From: Streptomyces antimycoticus
Lineage (GTDB): Bacteria > Actinomycetota > Actinomycetes > Streptomycetales > Streptomycetaceae
Assembly (NCBI RefSeq): GCF_005405925.1
Contig: NZ_BJHV01000001.1
Coordinates: 8,618,001-8,682,000, forward strand
Reading direction: 5' to 3'
Length of the DNA: 64,000 nucleotides
Below the pieces are notes generated by a model. The model ran no database searches and had not been told where the DNA came from. It saw nothing but the letters and a program-made list of their open reading frames with translations. Below, in pieces: positions 35,889-47,861 of this stretch (position 1 is its first letter; the number at the start of each line of letters is the position of its first letter). A program made the translations under genes and the position numbers.

Positions 35889-37163
35889 ATGGACACCTCC
35901 TGTGCCACCGCGGCCGCGCATGTCTGTGACCGGATCGAGGCCGCCGACGGGGAGATTCGGGCCTTCGTCCCCGAACCCGGCCGCCGCGAGCGGCTGTTGA
36001 ACGAGGCGCGGGCGGCCGATGAGCGGTGGGACGGTCCGGGCGGGCGGCCGGCGCTGTTCGGCGTGCCGGTGGGCGTCAAGGACATCGTGCACGTCGACGG
36101 GCTGCCCACACAGGCCGGTTCGGACGTTCCCGCCGAGGCGCTGGCCGGGCCGCAGGCCTCGCTCGTCGATCGGCTGCGGGCGGCGGGTGCGCTGGTGGCG
36201 GGCAAGACCGTCACCGCCGAGTTCGCGGTGACCGCTCCCGGTCCCACCCGCAATCCGCACCATCTCGGCCACACCCCGGGCGGCTCCAGCAGCGGTTCGG
36301 CCGCGGCCGTCGCGGCGGGGATGGTGCCGCTGGCGATCGGGACCCAGACGATCGGTTCGATGATCCGCCCGGCCGCCTACTGCGGGGTCGTCGGCTTCAA
36401 GCCGACCCATGGCCGCATCCCCTCCGACGGCGTGATCGCCAACGCCCCGACCTTCGACACCGTGGGCCTCTTCGCCCCCGACATGGCGACCCTCGCCCCG
36501 GCGGCCGCCGTGCTGTGCGACGGCTGGCGGCCGTCCGGCAACGGCGGGGCGGCGACGGGGCGGCGGCCGGTGCTCGGCATCCCGTTCGGCCCCTACCTCG
36601 ACCGCGCCGATGCCGAGGCCAGGAGCTCCTTCGAGGAGCGGGCGGGGCGCCTGGAGGCGGCCGGATTCACGGTCCGCCGCAGGCCCTTCCCGGACGACTT
36701 CGACCGGGTCGTGGCGGAACGGGTGGTGATCGGCCGTTACGAGCTGGCGCGGACCCACGCCGTATGGTTTCCGCGCTATGCGGAGCGGTACCGCGAGGAG
36801 ACCGCCGAGGCGATCCGGCAGGGGCAGCGGATCGGTGAGGACGCGTACGCCGCGGCCCTGCGGGAACGTGCCGCCTTCCGCGACCGGCTGGTGGCCGCCA
36901 TGGACCGGGACGGTATCGATCTGTGGATCACCCCGGCGGCCACGGGCCCCGCGCCGTATGGCCTGAAGAGCACCGGCGACTCGGTGATGAGCCTCCCCTG
37001 GAGCTACGCGGGAGTCCCCGCCCTCGCGCTGCCCGCGGGGCGGGCAGCGGGCTCCCTTCCGCTGGGGATGCAGTGCGTGGCCCGGCCGGGGGCGGATGAG
37101 CGATTGCTGGGATGGGCCCTCGATATGGAGTCCACCCTCGCCGGGTCTTCGGCACCCGTATGA
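35889..37163 (+). CDS. amidase signature family hydrolase
   Basis: The 424-residue cytoplasmic enzyme hydrolyses an amide C-N bond. The Ser-cisSer-Lys triad region is visible as GVPVGVKDIVHVDGLPT (Lys about 63), GGSSSGSAAAVAAG (about 132-145) and GTQTIGSMIRPAAYCG (about 149-164). The nucleophile loop reads TIGSMIRPA instead of the usual TDTGGSIRIPA, a common relaxation in this group. The C-terminus is slightly short compared with GatA. Starts at ATG 35889. It is 27 bp after the AraC remnant on the same strand. The substrate is unknown. Confidence 0.9.
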   Translation: MDTSCATAAAHVCDRIEAADGEIRAFVPEPGRRERLLNEARAADERWDGPGGRPALFGVPVGVKDIVHVDGLPTQAGSDVPAEALAGPQASLVDRLRAAGALVAGKTVTAEFAVTAPGPTRNPHHLGHTPGGSSSGSAAAVAAGMVPLAIGTQTIGSMIRPAAYCGVVGFKPTHGRIPSDGVIANAPTFDTVGLFAPDMATLAPAAAVLCDGWRPSGNGGAATGRRPVLGIPFGPYLDRADAEARSSFEERAGRLEAAGFTVRRRPFPDDFDRVVAERVVIGRYELARTHAVWFPRYAERYREETAEAIRQGQRIGEDAYAAALRERAAFRDRLVAAMDRDGIDLWITPAATGPAPYGLKSTGDSVMSLPWSYAGVPALALPAGRAAGSLPLGMQCVARPGADERLLGWALDMESTLAGSSAPV

Positions 37164-37199
37164 TGGGCATCCACTCCCATGTACGGAGTTGGGGACGAG

Positions 37200-37508
37200 A
37201 TGAGTGCCACATGGTGGCTTATGCAAGGTGAGGCCGCAGTCGGCGAGTTACGCCAGTACGGGGTCGACCAGCCGGTTTTTCTGTGCCACTTCACGCCGGG
37301 ACCGGCCTGGGAAGCCGTCCGGGCGCATTTCGAGGCATGGTCCGCGCTGCGCGGACCGGATCCCGACGGAAGCCGTACCGCCCAGGTCATCCGGTCCATC
37401 ATGGACCTCGGGCTGCGGCTGGTCCCCACCGACGACAGCCCGTCGATGACGCTGTTCACCGAATGCATCCTGCGCATCGACGGCCATACCGCCCGGCTGC
37501 GCTGCTGA
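37200..37508 (+). CDS. small conserved hypothetical protein
   Basis: The 102-residue soluble protein (MSATWWLMQGEAAVGELRQY start) has a Trp-rich beginning, LCHFTPGPAWEAVRAHFEAW, an ALRGPDPDGSR loop and a Met/Leu-rich C-terminus ending TARLRC. No motif for function is seen. It is 36 bp behind the amidase and 62 bp before the peroxiredoxin, all on the same strand. ATG 37200 is favoured over ATG 37179 because of the GGGGACGAG before it. Confidence 0.75.
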   Translation: MSATWWLMQGEAAVGELRQYGVDQPVFLCHFTPGPAWEAVRAHFEAWSALRGPDPDGSRTAQVIRSIMDLGLRLVPTDDSPSMTLFTECILRIDGHTARLRC

Positions 37509-37570
37509 CGGGCCGCTGAGCACGTCCGTTTCCCCCACCGCTCCGGGCGGGTGGCGGGTAGCGTGCACCC

Positions 37571-38026
37571 ATGGACATCGGTGATGTGGTCGAGGACTTC
37601 GAACTGCCGGACGAGAACGGCGCCGTCCGTTCCCTCAGTGGGCTGCTGGCGGACGGTCCGGTGGTGCTGTTCTTCTATCCGGCGGCCTTCACCCCCGGCT
37701 GTACCAAACAGGCGTGCCACTTCCGGGACATCGCGGCGGAGTTCAAGGAGCTCGGCGCCCAGCCGGTCGGGGTCAGCGCCGATTCGGTCGAGAAGCAGGC
37801 GGAGTTCGCCCATGCGTACTCCTTCGGCTATCCGCTGCTGTCGGATCCGGAGGGGACGGTACGGGAGCGGTTCGGGGTGAAGCGCGGGATCGCGGCGGTG
37901 CCGACCAAGCGGGTCACCTTTGTTATTGACAGCGACCGAAAGGTGCTGGAGATCGTCAAGAGCGAGTTCCGGATGAGCGTGCACGCGGACCGGGCGCTCG
38001 AGGCGCTGCGCGGCAGGAGCGCGTAA
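37571..38026 (+). CDS. peroxiredoxin, BCP/PrxQ type
   Basis: The 151-residue protein reduces hydroperoxides with thioredoxin-type reductants in the cytoplasm. The peroxidatic Cys is C44 in FTPGCTKQACHF, with the Pro-x-x-x-Thr-x-x-Cys motif (PGCT), and resolving Cys is C49, five residues away in the same helix, as in BCP-type enzymes. The conserved Arg is in RKVLE/ VPTKRVTFV. Length is standard. It stands after the small conserved protein and before a convergent G/C-rich gap. Confidence 0.93.
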   Translation: MDIGDVVEDFELPDENGAVRSLSGLLADGPVVLFFYPAAFTPGCTKQACHFRDIAAEFKELGAQPVGVSADSVEKQAEFAHAYSFGYPLLSDPEGTVRERFGVKRGIAAVPTKRVTFVIDSDRKVLEIVKSEFRMSVHADRALEALRGRSA

Positions 38027-38173
38027 GGCCGCCTGGGCGGCCGCGTACGGCAGGCCGACAACACGTGAGGGCGGGGGTGTTGGCGTCAGGCGCGGGGGCT
38101 CTTCCCCCACCCCGCCCCTTCCCGAACCGGGGCGCTGCCCCGGCCCCCGCTGGGCTGCGCACCAGACCCGTTC

Positions 38174-38226
38174 CGGGGGCTTGGCCCCCGAACCCCGGCG
38201 GGGGCAGCCCCTTGGACTGCCCCCGC
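38174..38226. terminator. two G/C hairpins between peroxiredoxin and lacZ-type gene
   Basis: CGGGGGC-TTG-GCCCCCG (38174-38190) and GCGGGGGCAG-N9-CTGCCCCCGC (38198-38226) lie in the 290-bp gap between convergent genes and probably stop both transcripts. The rest of the gap (38027-38316) shows only G/C-rich runs with no gene. Confidence 0.6.
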
Positions 38227-38316
38227 ACTCTTCTGACCGGCGGGCGGGGTGCGGGTGGTGCAGGCGCCTACGGTCGGGGCCGGTCGCCGTGGCCCGCCCC
38301 GACCGGTACGTGACCG

Positions 38317-41259
<2,943 letters not shown>

Positions 41260-41340
41260 TCAGCCCTTGATACCGGTCTTCTGTGCGGTCATATGGGAGG
41301 ACGGCGCGACCTGAACGGCCGTGCGCGACTCCGTTGTCAC
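41260..41340 (-). CDS. 26-residue ORF between ROK repressor and lacZ, possible gene remnant
   Basis: A frame begins at GTG 41340, overlapping the ROK stop by 4 bp (GTGA), and ends at TGA 41260, 12 bp before the lacZ ATG. The product starts MTTESRTAV and ends TAQKTGIKG; the TGIKG ending is like the extreme C-terminus of carbohydrate ABC permeases. The overlap pattern is that of coupled genes. It may be the fused ends of deleted transporter genes that normally sit between a ROK regulator and a glycosidase, or a genuine leader-like peptide. Confidence 0.45.
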   Translation of the reverse strand: MTTESRTAVQVAPSSHMTAQKTGIKG

Positions 41341-42608
41341 GAGGGTGTGGTGCGGTTCCTTGGCGGGGTGCGATCCCTTGGCGGGGTGCGGTTCCCTGGC
41401 GTGGTGTGGCGGTTCTTCAGTCCCACCGACGCGAGCGAGCCCTCCAGGGCGAAGGTCGCCGCGCCGAGGCTAACGGGGTTGGACGGGATCGGGCACAGCA
41501 CGATCTCGGTGTTCGCCAGCGGGCGGCGCAGCGCGCGCACCGCCACCGCCGCGCGCACCTCGGCGAGCAGCGGCTCCCCGAGGGCGGCCGCGACCCAACT
41601 GCTGAGCACGATCACTTCCGGGTTGAGCAGATTGATCAGATCGGCGAGGGCGGCGCCGAGATAGCGCGCCGTGGTGTGCACGACCTTCACGGCCACCGGA
41701 TCGCCTTCCGCAAGGCCCCGGCCGAGCGCCTCGATGGTGGCCGTCTGGTCGTCCGGGTGCAGCAGCGGGCTGTCCGGGCTCAGCTCGCGCAGATTCCGCA
41801 TGATGCCGGGGGCGCCGACATAGGTCTCCACACACCCCTGGTTGCCGCAGTGGCACTGCCGTCCGTCCAGGACGAGGGTGGTGTGCCCCCACTCCCCGGC
41901 GCTGTTGCTGACCCCTCGGTGCAGGGTGCCGCCGAGCGCCAGCCCGGCCCCCACGCCCGTACCGAGGTTGACCACCACGGCGTCGTTCCGCCCGCGCGCC
42001 GCCCCGAACCACTGCTCGGCCACGGTGCAGGCGCGCAACGGATTGTCGAGGTGCAGGGGGTAGGGGATGTGCGCGGCCAGCAGCCGCAGCAGCGGGACGT
42101 CATGCCAGTCCCAGTTGGCGGCGAAGACCGAGACCCCGCCCTCGCGGTCCACCTGCCCCGGCATGCTGACGCCGACGCCCAGCACCCGGTCCGCGGCCAC
42201 GCCCGCCTGCTCGACCACCGAGGACACGGCGTCCGCGATATGCGCGACCACCTTGCCCGGGTCGTTCTCCCGCGGGCGCAACTCCTCGTCCGCGCGGGCC
42301 AGGACGGTCAGCGCCAGATCGAACAGCTCGACATGGATATACGTCTCGGCCACATCCACGCCGATCAGCGCGGCGCCCGAGGAGTTGACCGCGACCAGAC
42401 CGCGTGGCCGGCCGCCGTCGGAGTCCTCGTAGCCGACCTCGACCAGCATCCCGAGGTCGAGCAGCTCACCGACGAGATTCGCCACGGTGGCCAGGCTCAG
42501 CTCCGTCGCGGCTGCCACCTCCTGCCGGGAGACGGGGGATTGGGCGACGATATGGCGCAATACCCCGTAGCGGTTGGCCGTGCGTATGTCGCGGGACGTG
42601 CGCTTCAC
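41337..42608 (-). CDS. ROK family transcriptional repressor of the lacZ unit
   Basis: The 423-residue protein has a winged helix (about 10-65: LRHIVAQSPVSRQEVAAA, SLATVANLVGELLDLGMLVE) and a ROK sensor domain with GVDVAETYIHVELFDL, the zinc site CHCGNQGCVETYVG and GEWGHTTL. It probably represses the co-transcribed lacZ until a galactoside or related sugar binds. The C-terminus after GAATFALEG is extended by about 30 residues that include RTPPRD, RTPPRN and similar 6-residue repeats, from 18-bp direct repeats near 41345-41405, outside the conserved domain. Starts at GTG 42608. Confidence 0.93.
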   Translation of the reverse strand: MKRTSRDIRTANRYGVLRHIVAQSPVSRQEVAAATELSLATVANLVGELLDLGMLVEVGYEDSDGGRPRGLVAVNSSGAALIGVDVAETYIHVELFDLALTVLARADEELRPRENDPGKVVAHIADAVSSVVEQAGVAADRVLGVGVSMPGQVDREGGVSVFAANWDWHDVPLLRLLAAHIPYPLHLDNPLRACTVAEQWFGAARGRNDAVVVNLGTGVGAGLALGGTLHRGVSNSAGEWGHTTLVLDGRQCHCGNQGCVETYVGAPGIMRNLRELSPDSPLLHPDDQTATIEALGRGLAEGDPVAVKVVHTTARYLGAALADLINLLNPEVIVLSSWVAAALGEPLLAEVRAAVAVRALRRPLANTEIVLCPIPSNPVSLGAATFALEGSLASVGLKNRHTTPGNRTPPRDRTPPRNRTTPS

Positions 42609-42794
42609 GCCGGAATCCCCTCTGCGCGGGCAGATGCGGTGCGGTGCTGTGCCGTAGCCGTGCCGTGCTCTGTCGGCTGCCGCGCCAGGCTAGAGCGTGG
42701 GTCGGACCATGGACAACCCCTTAGCCCAACCCCTGTACGAAGTGGTGGGGCAGCGGCGGGAGGTCAGGGGGCAGCGGCTTTTGAGTACCGCTCG

Positions 42795-44396
42795 TCAGCC
42801 GGTTTCGAGTACCGCGCGGACGACGGGCCCGGCGGCATCCCCGCCGTGGCCGCCGCCGGTGACCACGGCGGCGGCCGCCACATCGTTCCGGTAGGCGGTG
42901 AACCAGGCGTTGGTCTTGGGCTGGCCGTCGATCTCGGCCGAACCCGTCTTGGCCCCGATGTCGCCGGTGAGCCCGGACATCGCCCGGGCGGCGGTGCCAC
43001 TCGTCGCGGTCAGCCGCATCATGCCCCTGAGCTGCGACCTGGTGGCCGGGCTGAGGCTGCGGTCGCTGGTGGCGATCTCCCGGTGGTCGACCGAGCGCGG
43101 CACGATCACGGGCTGCTTGAAGGTGCCGGTCTGGGCGGTGGCCGCGACGGAGGCGATGGTGAGCGGGTTCATCTGGACCGTGCCCTGGCCGATCATGGCG
43201 GCGGCCTTGTCGTCGCCGCTTCCGCTCGGCACCTCGCCGTCGAAGGTGGTGATGCCCACCCGCCAGTTCAGCCCGAGGCCGAACACGGTCCGCGCCTCCT
43301 GGGCCACCGCGCCATCGGGCACGGCTCCGGCGAGCGAGACGAACGCGGTGTTGCAGGACGCCGCGAAGTCCTGCGCGAAGGTGGCGCCGGGGTTCTCGCT
43401 GTCCTCGACGTTGTGGAACGTCATGCCCTGTGCGTACGCCGCCGTCTTCGGGCACGGCACCAGGTGGCCCGGGCTGACCTTGCCCGCCTCCAGCAGGGTG
43501 GCCGCGGTGACTATCTTGAACGTCGACCCCGGCGCCGTCTGCCCCTGCAGCGCGGCGTTGAACTCGGCCTGGTCGGAGTTGGCCACCGCCAGGATCTCCC
43601 CGGTGCTGGGCCTCAGCGCCACCACGGAGGCGCCGTCGCGGGTGGCCACCGCCTTCTCCGCGCGCTTCTGCACCCCGGCGTCGAGGGTGGTGCGCAGGGT
43701 GCCCGGCGTGCCCTTCTTCACCACATGAAGCGTCGCTCCGGCCGTCCCGTCGGCCTTGACCGCCGACACCTCCACCCGCGCCGTGCCCCCGGCGTCCGCC
43801 CCGTATCTCGCCCGCAGCGCGATCAGTACCGGGTCGAGCGAGGGGTAGCGGCCCTGCCGCAGCTCCTTGCCGTCGCGGTCCAGCACCCGCACCGGCGGAT
43901 TGTCCGCCAGATCCGTCCGCACGGACTCATCGGCCGCGAGCTTGGGATGGAGGACCGAGGGTCTCCAGTCGACCAGCGGCTTCTTGGTGGTCCGGCCGCG
44001 CACCACGGTCAGCCGTGATGCATATGTCCAGCTCGAACGGGTTTTGTCGAAGACCACTTCGGCCTTGACGGTGAACGGCACCGTGGTGCCCCGGGCCGTG
44101 CCCGGGGTGACCGTCACCTTCTCCACATGGCCGTCGTCGCGATAGCCGCTCAGCGCGCCGATGGCCGCCTCGGCGTCGTTGGTCAGCCCGGCGGCCAGCA
44201 TGTCATTGCCGTCCGCCCATGCGTCCAGGAATTCCCGCGCGGTCCGCCGGGTCTCGTCCGCGGTCACCGGACCGTCATGGGGCGCGGTGGTATCGCCGCC
44301 GGTCACGCCCGTGTAGAGGTTGTATCCGCCGTACCCGGCGACGCCCAGAAGCCCCGCCGTCACCGCTCCGAAGACGACCTTGCCCACAGCCCCCAT
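42795..44396 (-). CDS. penicillin-binding protein, transpeptidase with NTF2-like N-domain
   Basis: The 533-residue membrane-anchored enzyme has a single N-terminal hydrophobic segment (about 8-28). Residues about 45-160 form an NTF2-like (MecA_N) domain, then a dimerisation linker and the transpeptidase domain at about 240-533. The active-site SxxK is S291-T-F-K294 (PGSTFK), the second motif is SCN and the third KTGSAE near 493. It lacks the N-terminal pedestal of larger class B enzymes, but this MecA-like form is widespread in Streptomyces. It cross-links peptidoglycan. It is read with a 63-residue gene 40 bp upstream. Confidence 0.93.
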   Translation of the reverse strand: MGAVGKVVFGAVTAGLLGVAGYGGYNLYTGVTGGDTTAPHDGPVTADETRRTAREFLDAWADGNDMLAAGLTNDAEAAIGALSGYRDDGHVEKVTVTPGTARGTTVPFTVKAEVVFDKTRSSWTYASRLTVVRGRTTKKPLVDWRPSVLHPKLAADESVRTDLADNPPVRVLDRDGKELRQGRYPSLDPVLIALRARYGADAGGTARVEVSAVKADGTAGATLHVVKKGTPGTLRTTLDAGVQKRAEKAVATRDGASVVALRPSTGEILAVANSDQAEFNAALQGQTAPGSTFKIVTAATLLEAGKVSPGHLVPCPKTAAYAQGMTFHNVEDSENPGATFAQDFAASCNTAFVSLAGAVPDGAVAQEARTVFGLGLNWRVGITTFDGEVPSGSGDDKAAAMIGQGTVQMNPLTIASVAATAQTGTFKQPVIVPRSVDHREIATSDRSLSPATRSQLRGMMRLTATSGTAARAMSGLTGDIGAKTGSAEIDGQPKTNAWFTAYRNDVAAAAVVTGGGHGGDAAGPVVRAVLETG

Positions 44397-44435
44397 GGCG
44401 TCCCCCGCTTTTCAGATGTGGTCGGCTCGTGCCGC

Positions 44436-44627
44436 TCAGGCGGCCTTCTCCACCTCGCCGCGCAGCGCCCGGGTGTAAACCTTCAGCAACCGGCTGTACT
44501 CGGCCCGCTCCGAAGGCCGCAGTGCCCGGCCTGCCCGGGCCCGCAGAAAGACGCGAATCGCCTCATTGGCCTGGTCGGTGGAGGAGGTGGTCAGTAAGGC
44601 AGGTTGGTGAGTAGGAGTCGGACGCAT
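44436..44627 (-). CDS. small conserved hypothetical protein
   Basis: The 63-residue protein has a disordered start and a helical segment (DQANEAIRVFLRARAGRALR, then ERAEYSRLLKVYTRALRG). It is the short streptomycete type with an AIR.F..ARAGR..RP.ER.EY pattern; no function is known. Start ATG 44627. It is 40 bp before the penicillin-binding protein on the same strand and may share its promoter. Confidence 0.7.
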   Translation of the reverse strand: MRPTPTHQPALLTTSSTDQANEAIRVFLRARAGRALRPSERAEYSRLLKVYTRALRGEVEKAA

Positions 44628-44792
44628 GCCATAAGAGTAGAGGCCCCTACCGACAACGGCATCGGCGTAAACCGCCCAACTGCGGTGTTACCGGCGGTAT
44701 GTGAGGAAGACCGCATCGCCCGCACGGGTGTTCCGTCGCCTGCCCCTATGGCATATGCCCCGCCGTGGCCGGGGTATGCGTCCCCTGCCCCC

Positions 44793-45545
44793 TCAGCTCT
44801 GACCAGCGGTTTCCGGCCCGGCCGGCGGCCCGGTGAGGATCACTTCGAGGGTGCGGGGGCCGTGGACGCCCTCGACGCGATCGAGTTCGATGTCACTTGT
44901 CGCGGACGGGCCCGAGATCCAGGTCAACGGGCGGGCCGGATCCAGGCGTTCAAGGCCCTCCGGGACGGAGTCCACGACCTGGTCGGGCACCCGGATGACG
45001 CAGATGTGGTGGTCGGGGACGAGGGTGATGCGGCGGCGGCCCTGGTCGGGGGCGGCGTCCAGGACCACGGTGCCGGTTTCGGCGATGGCCACCGCGCAGG
45101 CCGTCACCACGCTGGAGACCGCGTCCAGGTCGTGCGGGGTCAGCTCCGCCGTGTCCGGGACCCGGCGCACCGCGTCGGGGACGGCGGACAGCCAGGAGTC
45201 GGGGAGGCCGGGGGGCAGGGCCACGCTGGTCGCGCCGCGGTCGGCGAGGAGGCGGGCGATCAGAGCGGGGAGGGCGGGGGCGTCGGTGCGGTGGACGATC
45301 GCGCGGTAGTCGGCCAGGTGCTCGGCGAGGAGGTCCACGGTCTCGCTGGGGGTGCGGTCGCCATGGACGCGGTGGTAGGTGCGCTCGACCGGCACCGCGT
45401 CGGGCGTCTCGGCCCGCGGCACATCGGCCAGGGCGCGGCGGATGCGGGCCATGACCAGGGCGCGGGAGTCGGGGCTCTGGGCGCCGGGGCCCTGGGTGCT
45501 GCTTTGGATTCCGGGGTTCCGGGAGCCGGGGGCTTGCGGGGTCAT
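44793..45545 (-). CDS. lutC: LutC/YkgG family lactate-utilisation protein
   Basis: The 250-residue LUD-domain protein is part of the LutABC complex that oxidises L-lactate to pyruvate. The LUD core is at about 60-240, with AIAETGTVVLDA (about 145-156) and GRRRITLVPDHH. Family members have no recognised cofactor. The first 35 residues are a Ser/Gln/Pro-rich extension. ATG 45545 overlaps the lutB stop by 4 bp (ATGA). It is the last gene of the rhamnose operon, consistent with lactate made from rhamnose. Confidence 0.93.
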   Translation of the reverse strand: MTPQAPGSRNPGIQSSTQGPGAQSPDSRALVMARIRRALADVPRAETPDAVPVERTYHRVHGDRTPSETVDLLAEHLADYRAIVHRTDAPALPALIARLLADRGATSVALPPGLPDSWLSAVPDAVRRVPDTAELTPHDLDAVSSVVTACAVAIAETGTVVLDAAPDQGRRRITLVPDHHICVIRVPDQVVDSVPEGLERLDPARPLTWISGPSATSDIELDRVEGVHGPRTLEVILTGPPAGPETAGQS

Positions 45546-47044
45546 GTGGTCTTCCTTCCCTCCGTGCCGCTCTCGCCCCGGGTGCGTTGCCACCAGTCGC
45601 GGAACGACTCCTCCGGCACCTTCGGCAGCTCCCGCGTATCGCTCCACGCCCGCCCCGGACCGGGCAGCCGGCGCGGATGGAAGCGGCGGGTGCGGGAGGC
45701 CAGGCGCTGGCCGGTGCGCAGCACCCGGGGGTGGTCCAGGGCCCAGCGGGCGGCGCGCATCGCGGCGCGCTCGGCGGCGTGGCCCTTGGCGGGCTTGATG
45801 ACGGTGCGGGTGCCGCGGACGGAGACGGGCCCGCCCTCGACCACCCGCTCACGGAGGTGGACCAGGACCTCCGGGATGTCGATGGCGACCGGGCACACCT
45901 CGTAACACGCCCCGCACAGGGAGGAGGCGTACGGGAGGGAAGCGTCCAGTTCGCTCTGGACACCGCGCAGTTGGGGGGTGAGGATCGCGCCGATCGGGCC
46001 CGGGTACGCCGATCCGTAGGCATGGCCGCCCGCCCGCTCGTACACCGGGCACACATTGAGACACGCCGAGCAGCGGATGCAGCGCAGCGCCTGGCGGCCC
46101 ACGGTGTCGGCGAGGGTGTCGGTGCGGCCGTTGTCGAGGAGGACGAGGTGGAAGGTGCGGGGCCCGTCCGCGTCCGTGGTGCCGGTCCAGGTGGAGGTGT
46201 ACGGGTTCATCCGCTCGGCGGTCGAGGAGCGGGGCAGGAGCTGAAGGAAGACCTCCAGGTCCTGGAAGGTGGGGACGATCTTCTCGATGCCGACGACGGA
46301 GATCAGCGTCTCGGGGAGGGTCAGGCACATCCGGCCGTTGCCCTCGGACTCCACGACCACGAGCGTGCCGGTCTCCGCGACCATGAAGTTGGCGCCGGAG
46401 ATGCCCACCTTGGCGTTCAGGAACTTCTCGCGCAGGTGCAGCCGCGCGGCCTCCGCCAAGTCGGCGGGCGCGTCGGTCAGCCACTCCGGGGCCGGGCGGC
46501 CCCACTGGGCCATCTTCTCCGCGAAGATGTCGCGGATCTCGCCCCGGTTGCGGTGGATCGCCGGGACCAGGATGTGTGACGGGAGGTCGTCGCCGAGCTG
46601 CACGATCAGCTCGGCGAGATCGGTCTCGTACGCCGTGATCCCGGCGGTGGCGAGCGCGCCGTTCAAGCCGATCTCCTGCGTGGCCATCGACTTGACCTTG
46701 ACGACCTCGCGCTCGCCCGTCGCCTGCACCAGCTCGGTGACGATCCGGTTCGCCTCGTCCGCGTCCGCCGCCCAGTGGACGTGGCCGCCGGCCGCCGTGA
46801 CCGCGCTCTCCAACTGCTCCAGATAGTGGTCGAGATGGCGCAGCGAACGGTCCTTGATGGCCGCGCCCGCGGCGCGCAGCGACGACCAGTCGTCCAGTTC
46901 GGCCACCGCCGTGGCGCGCTTGGCGCGGATGGTGTGGGTGGCGTGGCGGAGGTTGGCGCGCAGCTGGGTGTTCCGGGTCGAGGCGTCGGCCGCCGCCGGG
47001 AAAGCGGGCATCCCCAGGTAGGTGGCTTGGTGGGTTCCGCTCAC
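45542..47044 (-). CDS. lutB: LutB iron-sulfur lactate oxidation subunit
   Basis: The 500-residue protein has an N-terminal LUD domain (about 55-270) and two 4Fe-4S motifs: CIRCSACLNVCPVY (about 325-338) and CGACYEVCPV (about 378-387), the electron carriers for lactate oxidation. The C-terminus (about 400-500) is a basic DUF-type domain, GRAWSDTRELP near the end. GTG 47044 is preferred because the residues immediately before it are low-complexity GERTP repeats, not family sequence. Genes lutA and lutC flank it. The 64-bp gap to lutA holds short repeats of GGCGAGCGGACACC type. Confidence 0.93.
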   Translation of the reverse strand: MSGTHQATYLGMPAFPAAADASTRNTQLRANLRHATHTIRAKRATAVAELDDWSSLRAAGAAIKDRSLRHLDHYLEQLESAVTAAGGHVHWAADADEANRIVTELVQATGEREVVKVKSMATQEIGLNGALATAGITAYETDLAELIVQLGDDLPSHILVPAIHRNRGEIRDIFAEKMAQWGRPAPEWLTDAPADLAEAARLHLREKFLNAKVGISGANFMVAETGTLVVVESEGNGRMCLTLPETLISVVGIEKIVPTFQDLEVFLQLLPRSSTAERMNPYTSTWTGTTDADGPRTFHLVLLDNGRTDTLADTVGRQALRCIRCSACLNVCPVYERAGGHAYGSAYPGPIGAILTPQLRGVQSELDASLPYASSLCGACYEVCPVAIDIPEVLVHLRERVVEGGPVSVRGTRTVIKPAKGHAAERAAMRAARWALDHPRVLRTGQRLASRTRRFHPRRLPGPGRAWSDTRELPKVPEESFRDWWQRTRGESGTEGRKTT

Positions 47045-47108
47045 CAGTCGTGTCCTTCCCTCTGGGGTTCGCTCACCTGATGGTGTCCGCTCGCCTGGCG
47101 GTGTCGGT

Positions 47109-47861
47109 TCACCAGACGTTTCCTTCCGTACTGGCCAGGATCTCGGCGATGTGGACGGGGCGGACCGTGGAGCCCTGGCGGGCGAGTGTGCCGCCGATGT
47201 GCATCTGGCAGGAGTTGTCGACCGTGCACACGGCCTCGGCGCCGGTCGCCGTGATGTTGCGCGCCTTGTCCGCCCCCATGGCCGCCGAGACGGCCGCGTT
47301 CTTGACGGCGAACGTGCCGCCGAAGCCGCAGCACTCATCGGCGCCCGGCAGTTCCACCAGGTTCAGCCCCTTCACGGCGGCGAGGAGCGAACGCGGGCGG
47401 TCGCCGAGCCCCAGCATCCGCAGCCCGTGGCAGGTGGGGTGGTAGGTCACGGTGTGCGGGTAGTACGCGCCGACGTCGGTGACCTTCAGGACGTCGGTGA
47501 GGAATTCGGTCAGCTCGTACGTCTTGGGGACCGCCTCGGCCGCCGCGTCCGCGAGCTCCTGGCCACGTCCCTCCGCGGCCGCCTTGGCGCCGATCCGGGG
47601 GTAGTTGTCCCGCACCATCGCCGCGCAGGACCCCGAGGGGGCCACCACGTAGTCGTAGTCGTGGAACGCGGCGGCGTAGCGGCGCACCAGCGGTTCGGTC
47701 TCGTGGCGGTAGCCGGTGTTGAACTGCGGCTGGCCGCAGCAGCTCTGCGCCTCCGGGAAGCCGACCTCCACGCCGAGCCGTTCGAGGAGCGTGACCACGG
47801 CCTGGCCGGTGTGTGGATAGAGGGTGTCGTTGACGCAGGTGATGAAGAGCGCTACGCGCAC
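47109..47861 (-). CDS. lutA: LutA lactate oxidation subunit (cysteine-rich CCG domain)
   Basis: The 250-residue protein carries two CCG-type cysteine-rich domains: CVNDTLYPHTG with SCCGQPQFNTGY (about 10-50) and CHGLRMLGL with ECCGFGGTF (about 130-190), which bind an iron-sulfur or related centre as in GlcF and heterodisulfide reductase subunits. It joins LutB and LutC in L-lactate oxidation to pyruvate. GTG 47861 follows GAGGAGGA and overlaps the rhamnulokinase end by about 10 bp, so all are translated from one mRNA. Confidence 0.93.
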   Translation of the reverse strand: MRVALFITCVNDTLYPHTGQAVVTLLERLGVEVGFPEAQSCCGQPQFNTGYRHETEPLVRRYAAAFHDYDYVVAPSGSCAAMVRDNYPRIGAKAAAEGRGQELADAAAEAVPKTYELTEFLTDVLKVTDVGAYYPHTVTYHPTCHGLRMLGLGDRPRSLLAAVKGLNLVELPGADECCGFGGTFAVKNAAVSAAMGADKARNITATGAEAVCTVDNSCQMHIGGTLARQGSTVRPVHIAEILASTEGNVW

